NCBI GenBank assembly: GCA_002729275.1
Contig: PBTP01000045.1
Location: forward strand, 9,013-14,494
Length of the DNA: 5,482 nucleotides
Source: Roseibacillus sp.
GTDB taxonomy: Bacteria; Verrucomicrobiota; Verrucomicrobiia; Verrucomicrobiales; Akkermansiaceae
Direction of reading: 5' to 3'
The notes below the pieces were generated by a model that was not told where the DNA came from, did no database searches, and was given only the letters and a program-made list of their open reading frames with translations. The first letter of the stretch is position 1, and each line of letters starts with the position of its first letter. Positions 1 to 5,482 of the stretch are shown here, piece after piece. The position numbers were made by a program, and so were the translations under genes.

Positions 1-2508
1 CCGGTTTCCTCGGATTTCCCCATCGGTCATTATCTGGAGGATTATGCCTACAAAGGGGACCTGGGGTTTAGCTTATTTGAGGGAGAGGGAACCTTCGATC
101 CTGCGCTGCACCATGACCTCAACGAATACAACGTCCGGTATTGTGTGACTCCGGATTACCCAGATGGAACTTGGGCGTATTTCACAAATATCACTGCGGA
201 TGGTTCTCCCGTCTTCCCCTACAACATAGGACGCTATTACTTTGGATCTCCCACAGGAAATTCTCCCGTAACAGTGCCGGGAAATGCAGTCGTGCACTTT
301 GAGGGTGGTCCAAGGGTAAGCGCGAGAATTGACACGGTTGATTACACGAGTCCCGGCGCGGTCACTTTGGCATGGTCGGCCGCGGAGGGCGGGAGGTATG
401 TCATTGAGTCGACGACGACGCTGGCGGTTGGGTCATGGGCGGCGGAGGCCTTTAATGTGAGGCCCGAGAAGGAAAGACTCTCCTACCTGCTGGATAATGC
501 GGGTAACCTCCCGGCTCCCGATAAAAAGTTTTTCCGCAGCAGGCTCATGGAGCTGGACCCCTTTGATGAGGATGGGCTCGAGAGCTTTGATTTCACTCCA
601 GCGGTTTCCCATGTGTTTCAGTTCCCGATTTCTCCACCCCTCCCAAAGGTTATTGGGGCCCTGACTGTCGGGGGAGTGGAGGCAGAGGTGATTGCTTTTG
701 ATCCCTCCACCGGATTAGTGGAGGCAAGTTTCGACGATTCAGACCTCCCGGGTGGCGAGTATTCCGCCCAGCTCAATGGCTCCCTTGCCTCCCTGAATAC
801 CTATTCGGTCGCTGGAGCTAATAATGTCCTGCTACTCATTCTTGATGACTGGGGAATTGATGCCTCCGAGCTCTATAACACGAGAGGGCCAGGGATTCAG
901 TTGGCTGATATGCCGAATCTCCGGGGGTTGTTGTATTCTTCGGGCGAGATTACTGGGACGCCCGATGAGGGTCTTCTCTTCACCCGGGGCTACGCTCAGC
1001 CGATCTGCTCTCCCACCCGAGCCACGATTCTGACCGGCCGGCAGACCTATCAGCATGGAGTAGGGAATCCAAATCCTGACAACATTCTGCCAGCGAGTGA
1101 GGAGACCTTCCCCGAGATTATTTCGAGGGTGGCACCTGGTTATGGGCTGGCCTCGTTTGGCAAGTGGCATCTTGGGTCGGGAAACACCGGTCCCCGGGAC
1201 AGGGGCGGGTGGCCCAACTTTTCAGGAACCCTGCAAGGTGGAGTGCAGGACTATAATTCCTGGAACCGGGTCAAGATAGAGGGTGGTGTGGTCGTAGACA
1301 CCGGGACTGCGATTACAAGTCTGGTGGCGGATGGCGTTTACCTTTCTCCCTACGCGACGTCGGTCCAGGTCGATGAAGCAGTCTCCTTCATCGGGGCGAG
1401 AGGGGCCTCGCCGTGGGTCGTCTGGATGGGGTTCAACGCGCCCCACGATCCCTTTCATGATCCGCCGGCTGAGCTCGCGCCAGAGGGTGGGTTTTCCGCT
1501 ACTGGCATCAGTAATAGAGACTCCTATGTTCGGATGCTGGAGGCGCTAGATCGTGAAATCGGCCGCCTTCTCTCTGCAGTTGACCGTGAACGGACGAACA
1601 TCCTCGTGTTAGGAGACAACGGAACGCCGAATCAGGTTGATCAGTCACCCTTGGGAGGGCTGGCTGGAGCGAAGGGCTCTCTGAATGAGGGAGGAATTCA
1701 TGTTCCCTTTTTTGCTGCTGGTCCGGATGTTCGTCAGACTGGAGTTTCGGATACGCTCGTCCAGGTCTCTGACCTGTTTACAACTATCCTCGACCTCACA
1801 GGTGTCGATACTGTGGACGAGACCGCAAGGCTCGATCTTCATTCAAACTCACTGGTTCCGATCTTCAATGGTGCCGATACGGCCGAACGACTGATCATCG
1901 CTGAGAAATGGGGGCTGAATGCAAGGGACGGGCGGGCTTTGATTTCGGACAACTGGCCTCAATACAAACTGATCTCCCTGCAGGATGTTACTGATCCGGC
2001 GGATGTGGCGACCTACCAGATGTACCTCATTGGAGATGCCGGGGTTGAGATTGCGACCCTGACAACCCCCCCGGATGAGGGTGATCCGCATCAGGCCGCT
2101 TATAATGCTCTGGTAGCCATTGACCTGGAGCTGGAGCCTGCGCCGGTTGTGACCATTGCCCTGCAGATTGACCTTCCGCCGACTGGGATAAGCACGAATG
2201 GGCAGACTGCCAACCTGCCTGCTCTGGTTAACGCTATGAATGGGAATGTTGTGCGCCCTATTGCCATTACGGTTGGGGGTGAGTCGGCAAGTTGGGATAA
2301 TGGGGGTATTACCCGCAACGGAGTAACGACATCCGCAGCTCGCGTCGATGAAGCAGGAACTCCAGACCCCGCCTCTGTTGTTGCGGAGTTTGACATCGCG
2401 AACTCAGGGTTGATTTCGGGTCAGAGCTACCCTGTCGAGGTTGTCTTCCGCGGTGGCGGTGGGGCAAGCCGTATCTTCACCGCGACGAGCCAGTTCATGA
2501 TGCCCTGA
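1..2508 (+). CDS. YHYH-domain sulfatase, multidomain, secreted (5' end missing)
   Basis: Hydrolyses sulfate esters by family; the substrate is not predictable here. The frame is open from base 1, so the start and signal peptide lie upstream; 835 residues are visible (numbered from base 1). Residues about 1-90 resemble a YHYH domain (D39-L-N-E-Y-N, T50-P-D-Y-P-D-G, F72-P-Y). Residues 117-182 form an Ig-like module (Y133-V-I-E-S-T, W146, F177-F-R-S-R-L). Residues 193-272 are a second beta-rich linker. The sulfatase domain spans about 273-700: metal ligands D282/D283, formylglycine site C336-S-P-T-R340, G387-K-W-H-L-G, P481-H482-D, D539-N540-G, and G556-A-K558-G with E563-G-G. A C-terminal subdomain with Y655-K656 follows, then a beta-rich tail (about 724-835) of unknown type. 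All expected catalytic residues are present, so it should be active once its cysteine is converted to formylglycine; no maturase gene is in the window. GTG at 145 is not the start, because it lies inside the YHYH-like block. The sulfatase call is very sure, YHYH fairly sure. Confidence 0.95.
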   Translation, partial: PVSSDFPIGHYLEDYAYKGDLGFSLFEGEGTFDPALHHDLNEYNVRYCVTPDYPDGTWAYFTNITADGSPVFPYNIGRYYFGSPTGNSPVTVPGNAVVHFEGGPRVSARIDTVDYTSPGAVTLAWSAAEGGRYVIESTTTLAVGSWAAEAFNVRPEKERLSYLLDNAGNLPAPDKKFFRSRLMELDPFDEDGLESFDFTPAVSHVFQFPISPPLPKVIGALTVGGVEAEVIAFDPSTGLVEASFDDSDLPGGEYSAQLNGSLASLNTYSVAGANNVLLLILDDWGIDASELYNTRGPGIQLADMPNLRGLLYSSGEITGTPDEGLLFTRGYAQPICSPTRATILTGRQTYQHGVGNPNPDNILPASEETFPEIISRVAPGYGLASFGKWHLGSGNTGPRDRGGWPNFSGTLQGGVQDYNSWNRVKIEGGVVVDTGTAITSLVADGVYLSPYATSVQVDEAVSFIGARGASPWVVWMGFNAPHDPFHDPPAELAPEGGFSATGISNRDSYVRMLEALDREIGRLLSAVDRERTNILVLGDNGTPNQVDQSPLGGLAGAKGSLNEGGIHVPFFAAGPDVRQTGVSDTLVQVSDLFTTILDLTGVDTVDETARLDLHSNSLVPIFNGADTAERLIIAEKWGLNARDGRALISDNWPQYKLISLQDVTDPADVATYQMYLIGDAGVEIATLTTPPDEGDPHQAAYNALVAIDLELEPAPVVTIALQIDLPPTGISTNGQTANLPALVNAMNGNVVRPIAITVGGESASWDNGGITRNGVTTSAARVDEAGTPDPASVVAEFDIANSGLISGQSYPVEVVFRGGGGASRIFTATSQFMMP

Positions 2509-2543
2509 GGTTCGCCATTACGGCTTATCCTGATCTAGAATGG
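2509..2543. other. Convergent intergenic gap with weak inverted repeat
   Basis: This 35-base gap separates the stop of the plus-strand sulfatase from the stop of the minus-strand propeller gene. It contains a 6-base inverted repeat, GCCATT at 2514-2519 and AATGGC at 2539-2544 (the last base falls in the minus-strand stop codon), enclosing 19 bases. There is no T-rich tract on either side, so it does not look like a canonical intrinsic terminator. The two transcripts probably overlap or end by another mechanism. Confidence 0.35.
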
Positions 2544-3764
2544 CTATTGCTTCGGTGCAGAAAACTTCCAAAGCGTTTGGTCGCTTCGGATATAGAGAGA
2601 GTCCTGCGATATACTGGGCGTAGCTAGAATCGTTTCTCCCAGCGCAAACTCGCTCACGACCTCCCCGGTTTCTCCGGAGATGTCCACCACCTGGCCAAGA
2701 CCCTCCTCGTTAAAAAAGTAGAGATGGCCGTTCTGGCATGCCACCGGAGAACCGGAAAAGGGTCCTTTCATTCTGATGCGCCAGAGGCGTTTTCCGGTCT
2801 TTCGATCTGCCGCAGTGAGAACGCCAGCGCTATTGGTGAAATAGATTTGATCTTCGATGATCAGCGGGCTGGCGGTTGCCGGCTTCTGGGTTTTCTGGTT
2901 CCAGAGGGAGACCGGTTCGCCTCCCAGGGGGTTGGGCTTGAGAGCGGTCATTCCCCGTGAAGGCACGATCAGGGTGTCTCCAGCGGCTGCTCCAGAAGGG
3001 ATAGTCGAGGCTCCACTCGAGAAATTCCAGAGCTCAGATCCGGTAGAGGGGGAAATGCCCATGACGCCTTTTCCCGATTGCAGGGCGACAATGACCTTAC
3101 CATCCATTTGCATGGTGATGGGTGAGGTCCAGTTCGCCATCTTGGGGCGGTCAATTTTCCACCTGTTTACTCCGGTGAGGAGATCGAAGCCTGCGGCGAA
3201 GGACTCAGAGTCATTCTCGACCTGGGCAATGAGGGTGTTTCCTGCGACGATCGGAGAGGAGGACATCCCCAGGCTGTTAGAGGCATTCGGGTAGTCAAGA
3301 GTCAGACCCCGCATCCACTTCAGGTTTCCTTCGAGGTCAACAGCAACAAGGTCGTTCGAGGACCAGAGAACGTAAACATGCTTTCCATCCGTGGTCGGAG
3401 TAGGTGCGGCAACGCAGGTTTTCTTGTGGCACATGGTGCGCCCCGTGGCCCAGAAGCTCCGGCGCCAGAGCTCAGATCCATCCCGATCGGAGAAGCAGAG
3501 AATGAGGAGCTTGTCCTGCTGGGGGCCGCTCGCGGCAGACACAAAGACCTTGTCCCCCACGATGATAGCACTGCCCAGTCCGCGCCCTGGAAGGGCGGCA
3601 GTCCAAGCGGTGGTCTTTTCTCCGAGCTCGGTCACAAGCTCAACGTTGCCGGGGACATAGCCATTTCCTTCTGGCCCGCGGAAGCGGTGCCATTCAGCTG
3701 AGGCAGCCGCACTGGCAAGAATCCATATGATGCCAATCGTAGTAGAATTGAGAAGTTGGTTCAT
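2544..3764 (-). CDS. Exported PQQ-like beta-propeller repeat protein
   Basis: A 406-residue protein of the PQQ-like/BamB-like beta-propeller superfamily. Residues 1-23 are a signal peptide with a hydrophobic core (I10 to A21) and likely ASA|E cleavage; its n-region has no Lys or Arg, which is unusual. The mature protein opens with W25-H-R-F-R-G-P-E-G-N-G, a start common in secreted planctomycete and verrucomicrobial propellers. Blade-ending motifs of the form G-x-x-x-W recur: S-E-L-W100, N-L-K-W150, V-N-R-W202, S-E-L-W246, K-R-L-W328, and a final L-W399-K-F, consistent with a closed propeller. It is too short for a quinoprotein dehydrogenase and shows no haem motif, so an enzymatic role is not supported; binding or scaffolding is possible. 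A C112-H-K-K-T-C117 pair sits in an inter-blade loop. ATG at 3764 is supported by AGGA seven bases upstream. It is 37 bases downstream of the jelly-roll gene on the same strand, suggesting co-transcription. Family sure; function unknown. Confidence 0.92.
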   Translation of the reverse strand: MNQLLNSTTIGIIWILASAAASAEWHRFRGPEGNGYVPGNVELVTELGEKTTAWTAALPGRGLGSAIIVGDKVFVSAASGPQQDKLLILCFSDRDGSELWRRSFWATGRTMCHKKTCVAAPTPTTDGKHVYVLWSSNDLVAVDLEGNLKWMRGLTLDYPNASNSLGMSSSPIVAGNTLIAQVENDSESFAAGFDLLTGVNRWKIDRPKMANWTSPITMQMDGKVIVALQSGKGVMGISPSTGSELWNFSSGASTIPSGAAAGDTLIVPSRGMTALKPNPLGGEPVSLWNQKTQKPATASPLIIEDQIYFTNSAGVLTAADRKTGKRLWRIRMKGPFSGSPVACQNGHLYFFNEEGLGQVVDISGETGEVVSEFALGETILATPSISQDSLYIRSDQTLWKFSAPKQ

Positions 3765-3771
3765 GTTCTGT

Positions 3772-3775
3772 TCCT
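3772..3775 (-). promoter_or_regulatory. Ribosome binding site of the beta-propeller gene
   Basis: AGGA on the minus strand lies seven bases before the ATG at 3764, inside the 37-base gap after the upstream gene's stop codon. It supports this start and independent translation of the second gene of the pair. Confidence 0.6.
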
Positions 3776-3801
3776 GGTTTCAGATGATATCTCGAAAGCT
3801 A

Positions 3802-4986
3802 TTACCGGGTCGTGCTCGGCTCTGGCCGATTGGTGGCGAGGATGGCAGTTCCCATTGCATCACAGACCCGTAATTGAAACTCCCACTGTACCGTCCAGTC
3901 CTGCTTCTGCTCGTTCTGACACAGTTTCAGGAGGATAGTATTGGATCCCTTCCGGAGTTTTATGGGCATCTTATATTGATCAATTCGCTGGCCCCGGTGA
4001 TATTCATCACGCCCAAAAACGAGCTCTCCATTGAGCCAGATTTTCCAGGCGTTCTTGCAGCCGAGTCGTAACTCAGCTTCCCGAGCTTCTCCGGAGGTGA
4101 ACTCATGGTAGGCGTATGCAGTCACTTCCTTGAGTTTTCCATATGGCTTGTTCAGATCTACCTTGCCGTATGGATCCTGGGTAGAGAGGGGTTGCCAGGC
4201 GACCTCGGCTTCCTTGCCTTTATAGGTGGCGTCGAGTGTAACATTGTCCTCAGGCGCAAATTTTTCAGCGAATCCTGCTCGTTCGAGGTTGTGAAATGGG
4301 CCCACCACCTTCCAATTAGTCAGAAAGCCGAAGTGCCTTGGAAGATCAATTTTCAAGCCCATCTCGGTAAACGCTTTTGCGATTTCCTGAATCTGATCAA
4401 CGTCTCTGGCCGCATCGAGAGCCTGCCGGTATGTCTGGGCGGCAGCTTTATCACTATCTGCCAGCTGCTTTTTGGCCTCGACGAGAATCTGAGCGACCGC
4501 GTCTCGACGGAGTTCGTTGCTGGGGTCATCAATGAAGGATGGGATCATCCCTTCGGTGGTGCCGCGATCAATAGCGAGCATGAGTTCAAAGGCGAGGCGT
4601 CGAGCTTCCGGCGATTGCCCCCGGTCATTGAGGAAATCGCGCAATGCGCTGAGTGGCAAAGGGTGGCCCTCGGCCGTTGCTCGTTCCGCAATGACCTCGA
4701 TAGCAGACCGGAGCCAGTTCCGGGCAATCGCATTACTGGGCTCAACCGCTTTCAACAGCGGGAGAAGCGATGAGGGGTCCGCATGAGAGAGTTTCTGGAA
4801 CGCCGCGGCAGCCTCCCTGTTGCCAATGCCCTCCACTCCCACTGCCTGGATGATGGCAATCTCTTTAGTAAGATCAGGGGAGGATTCGGCTTGGCCAGAG
4901 CTTACCAGGCTGAAGGCACAACAGGCGCTGAGGAGGCAATATCTCATCCCAGACAGGCTAACGGGAATGGAGCTGGTCACAAGCAT
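3802..4986 (-). CDS. Exported helical-repeat and galactose-binding-like domain protein
   Basis: Not a named family that I can assign. With the ATG at 4986 it is 394 residues. A hydrophobic segment ending at S-S-G-Q-A33|E34 is a signal peptide. Residues about 34-215 are Ala/Leu-rich amphipathic helices of HEAT-like or TPR-like character. From F219 comes a conserved-looking N-W-K-V-V-G-P-F231, a motif that often opens jelly-roll domains in secreted planctomycete and verrucomicrobial proteins. It is followed by A304-E-L-R-L-G, W317-L-N-G-E-L-V-F, and L344-R-K-G-S-N-T-I-L-L-K-L, the usual strand pattern of a galactose-binding-like fold; a role in carbohydrate or protein binding is inference. Start choice: ATG at 4986 has GGGGAG eight bases upstream. 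ATG at 4947 gives a tidier signal peptide (381 residues) but no ribosome site; GTG at 5067 gives 421 residues with a poor n-region. It probably forms an operon with the downstream propeller gene. It is a real gene; function unknown. Confidence 0.85.
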   Translation of the reverse strand: MLVTSSIPVSLSGMRYCLLSACCAFSLVSSGQAESSPDLTKEIAIIQAVGVEGIGNREAAAAFQKLSHADPSSLLPLLKAVEPSNAIARNWLRSAIEVIAERATAEGHPLPLSALRDFLNDRGQSPEARRLAFELMLAIDRGTTEGMIPSFIDDPSNELRRDAVAQILVEAKKQLADSDKAAAQTYRQALDAARDVDQIQEIAKAFTEMGLKIDLPRHFGFLTNWKVVGPFHNLERAGFAEKFAPEDNVTLDATYKGKEAEVAWQPLSTQDPYGKVDLNKPYGKLKEVTAYAYHEFTSGEAREAELRLGCKNAWKIWLNGELVFGRDEYHRGQRIDQYKMPIKLRKGSNTILLKLCQNEQKQDWTVQWEFQLRVCDAMGTAILATNRPEPSTTR

Positions 4987-4994
4987 GAGCTGCA

Positions 4995-5000
4995 CTCCCC
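4995..5000 (-). promoter_or_regulatory. Ribosome binding site deciding the start at 4986
   Basis: GGGGAG on the minus strand lies eight bases before the ATG at 4986. The alternatives at 4947 (ATG) and 5067 (GTG) have no comparable purine-rich site at proper spacing. This is the main reason for choosing 4986, although start use without a Shine-Dalgarno site is common in this group of bacteria. Confidence 0.5.
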
Positions 5001-5090
5001 GCTCTGTCCTCAGAAATAAGTCCTCCAAACGGACGCTGAGAGGGCATGGGAGAGTGATTCCGTTCACGTTGAGGCCTGCTCGATGACATC

Positions 5091-5120
5091 TAAATAATGA
5101 TTAATTCTTCTAATTTTAGA
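5091..5120. promoter_or_regulatory. AT-rich island, probable divergent promoter zone
   Basis: Only 4 of 30 bases are G or C, in sharp contrast to the GC-rich surroundings. It sits about 105 bases before the ATG at 4986 on one side and about 110 bases before the GTG at 5229 on the other, suitable for promoters of both transcripts. Individual hexamers match the sigma-70 consensus poorly (CATTAT on the minus strand at 5094-5099 is the best -10-like element), so the call is by composition and position only. Confidence 0.3.
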
Positions 5121-5154
5121 CCTCCACAGGTGCTGATCCAGACTTGCGCTGACG

Positions 5155-5181
5155 GGGGATCTGGAGAAATACTAGGTCCCC
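5155..5181 (+). promoter_or_regulatory. Predicted stem-loop in the leader of the cytochrome gene
   Basis: Bases 5155-5164 pair with 5172-5181 over ten positions: eight Watson-Crick pairs plus two G-U wobbles (5160 with 5176, and 5163 with 5173), closing a seven-base loop AGAAATA. The wobbles are valid only in the plus-strand RNA; the minus-strand copy would have two A-C mismatches. This points to a role, if any, in the 5' leader of the downstream cytochrome gene. No U tract follows, so it is not a standard terminator. Confidence 0.4.
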
Positions 5182-5183
5182 AA

Positions 5184-5203
5184 CCGGCCTTCTGCTGTGC
5201 CGG
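5184..5203 (+). promoter_or_regulatory. Second GC-rich stem-loop in the same leader
   Basis: CCGGC at 5184-5188 pairs with GCCGG at 5199-5203 around a ten-base loop. It begins two bases after the first stem-loop and ends 25 bases before the GTG start at 5229. The stem is short and could occur by chance; the tandem arrangement is the reason to list it. Confidence 0.3.
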
Positions 5204-5228
5204 ATGAATGGGTGTCATAGTTTGAGTT

Positions 5229-5482
5229 GTGATTAGATTTCCACGAGCAGGATTCGCCTCGGTTCTAGCTGGAGCTCTGGTGGGTGTTCTGATGCCGGCT
5301 TCTCGAGGGGAAGTCGAGGGCGCCCGGTTGTTTTCCCTGAAGGTCTATCCTGTGCTCAAGGCAAAGTGCTTTGCGTGTCATGGGGAGGACCCAGCGAATA
5401 TTGAGGGCGATTTGAATCTACTTAGCCGTGAGGGCATGTTGCAGGGAGGGGAGACCTCAAGGGAGGTCTTGGTCGAGGGGAG
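5229..5482 (+). CDS. Planctomycete-type cytochrome c (PSCyt1-like) protein, 3' end missing
   Basis: Exported haem protein start; 84 complete codons are visible before the window ends. GTG at 5229 is six bases after an in-frame TGA at 5223, so no longer frame is possible with a standard start. Residues 1-27 form a signal peptide: R3 and R6 in the n-region, a hydrophobic core A10-M22, then P-A-S-R-G. The mature part reads L-K-V-Y-P-V-L-K-A-K, then C47-F-A-C50-H51-G, a CxxCH motif for covalent haem c with His51 as proximal ligand. It continues G-D-L-N-L-L-S-R-E-G-M-L-Q-G-G-E, matching the pattern after the haem site in the Planctomycete cytochrome C domain (PF07635). In full form such proteins usually continue with PSCyt2/PSD1 (DUF1549/DUF1553) or other modules; which one cannot be seen. 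The only later ATG (5292) would remove the signal peptide. No clear ribosome site precedes the GTG. It is transcribed divergently from the jelly-roll/propeller pair. Domain call sure; start fairly sure. Confidence 0.85.
   Translation, partial: MIRFPRAGFASVLAGALVGVLMPASRGEVEGARLFSLKVYPVLKAKCFACHGEDPANIEGDLNLLSREGMLQGGETSREVLVEG

Larger units (their letters stand above)
4987..5228. other. Divergent intergenic region between jelly-roll and cytochrome genes
   Basis: About 240 bases separate the two divergent starts, or about 160 if the jelly-roll gene starts at the GTG at 5067. It must hold promoters for both directions. The most distinctive part is an AT-rich island at 5091-5120, where 26 of 30 bases are A or T, the likeliest site of promoter melting. 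I found no -35/-10 hexamer pair with good spacing on either strand. Nearer the cytochrome gene are two stem-loops, listed separately. A small perfect inverted repeat GATG-A-CATC lies at 5082-5090. Confidence 0.5.

Noticed and set aside
832..1170. A 112-codon open frame on the minus strand
   Set aside because: It covers the catalytic core of the sulfatase, including the formylglycine motif, and is a shadow of it.
2066..2072. Run of seven C bases within the sulfatase gene, possible phase-variation tract
   Set aside because: Seven bases is short for slippage control, the frame is intact across it, and it encodes ordinary Thr-Pro-Pro codons.
2857..3294. A 145-codon open frame on the plus strand
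   Set aside because: It is antisense to the propeller gene, whose repeated blade motifs are clear. No ribosome site or domain supports the plus-strand frame.
3408..3435. Cysteine-histidine cluster in the propeller as a haem c site
   Set aside because: The order is C-H-K-K-T-C, not C-x-x-C-H, so covalent haem attachment is not supported.
4105..4773. A 222-codon open frame on the plus strand
   Set aside because: It lies wholly antisense to the jelly-roll gene, has no recognisable domain, and its translation is low-complexity in character. The minus-strand frame has a signal peptide and conserved-looking jelly-roll motifs, so this is a shadow.
5292..5294. ATG as an alternative start for the cytochrome gene
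   Set aside because: It would delete the whole hydrophobic core of the signal peptide, and a c-type cytochrome must be exported for haem attachment.
1..5482. tRNA, rRNA, CRISPR array, insertion sequence or attachment site
   Set aside because: No repeated spacer-like units, terminal inverted repeats, transposase-like frame or recognisable RNA gene sequence was seen on either strand.

Overview
The window holds two complete genes and two genes cut by its edges. The layout suggests a bacterium of the Planctomycetota-Verrucomicrobiota group. Evidence for this: a Planctomycete-type cytochrome c (PSCyt1-like) start with a CxxCH haem motif, a secreted PQQ-like beta-propeller opening with W-x-x-F-R-G-P, a helical-repeat plus jelly-roll exported protein, and a large modular sulfatase. 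The sulfatase carries an Ig-like module of the 'YxIEST...W...FFRxRL' kind, which I associate most with Verrucomicrobiota. I lean to Verrucomicrobiota, from family knowledge and not from any search.

Region by region. Bases 1-2508 (+) are the 3' part of a multidomain sulfatase. It has an N-terminal YHYH-like domain already under way at base 1, two beta-rich linker modules, a full formylglycine sulfatase domain with all expected catalytic residues, and an unassigned C-terminal beta-rich extension. A 35-base convergent gap follows. Bases 2544-3764 (-) encode an exported PQQ-like beta-propeller protein. It lies 37 bases downstream of a second minus-strand gene (3802-4986), an exported protein with an alpha-helical repeat half and a C-terminal galactose-binding-like half; the two probably form a two-gene operon. 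A divergent intergenic region of about 240 bases (4987-5228) contains an AT-rich island (5091-5120) and two adjacent predicted stem-loops (5155-5181 and 5184-5203). From 5229 a GTG-started exported cytochrome c gene runs (+) off the right edge. No candidate listed at 5229-5482 is a long uninterrupted product in itself; the call rests on reading that frame by eye.

Functionally, all four products look exported and therefore act in the periplasm, outer membrane or outside the cell. A plausible reading, which is inference only, is part of a locus for degrading a sulfated organic substrate: the sulfatase removes sulfate esters, while the propeller, jelly-roll and cytochrome proteins belong to the large paralogous secreted families of this phylum group, whose biochemical roles are mostly unknown. 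No glycoside hydrolase, transporter, sulfatase maturase, RNA gene, insertion sequence or CRISPR array is visible. I found no clear evidence of an entirely new system. The most unusual points are the YHYH-sulfatase fusion and the structured leader of the cytochrome gene.
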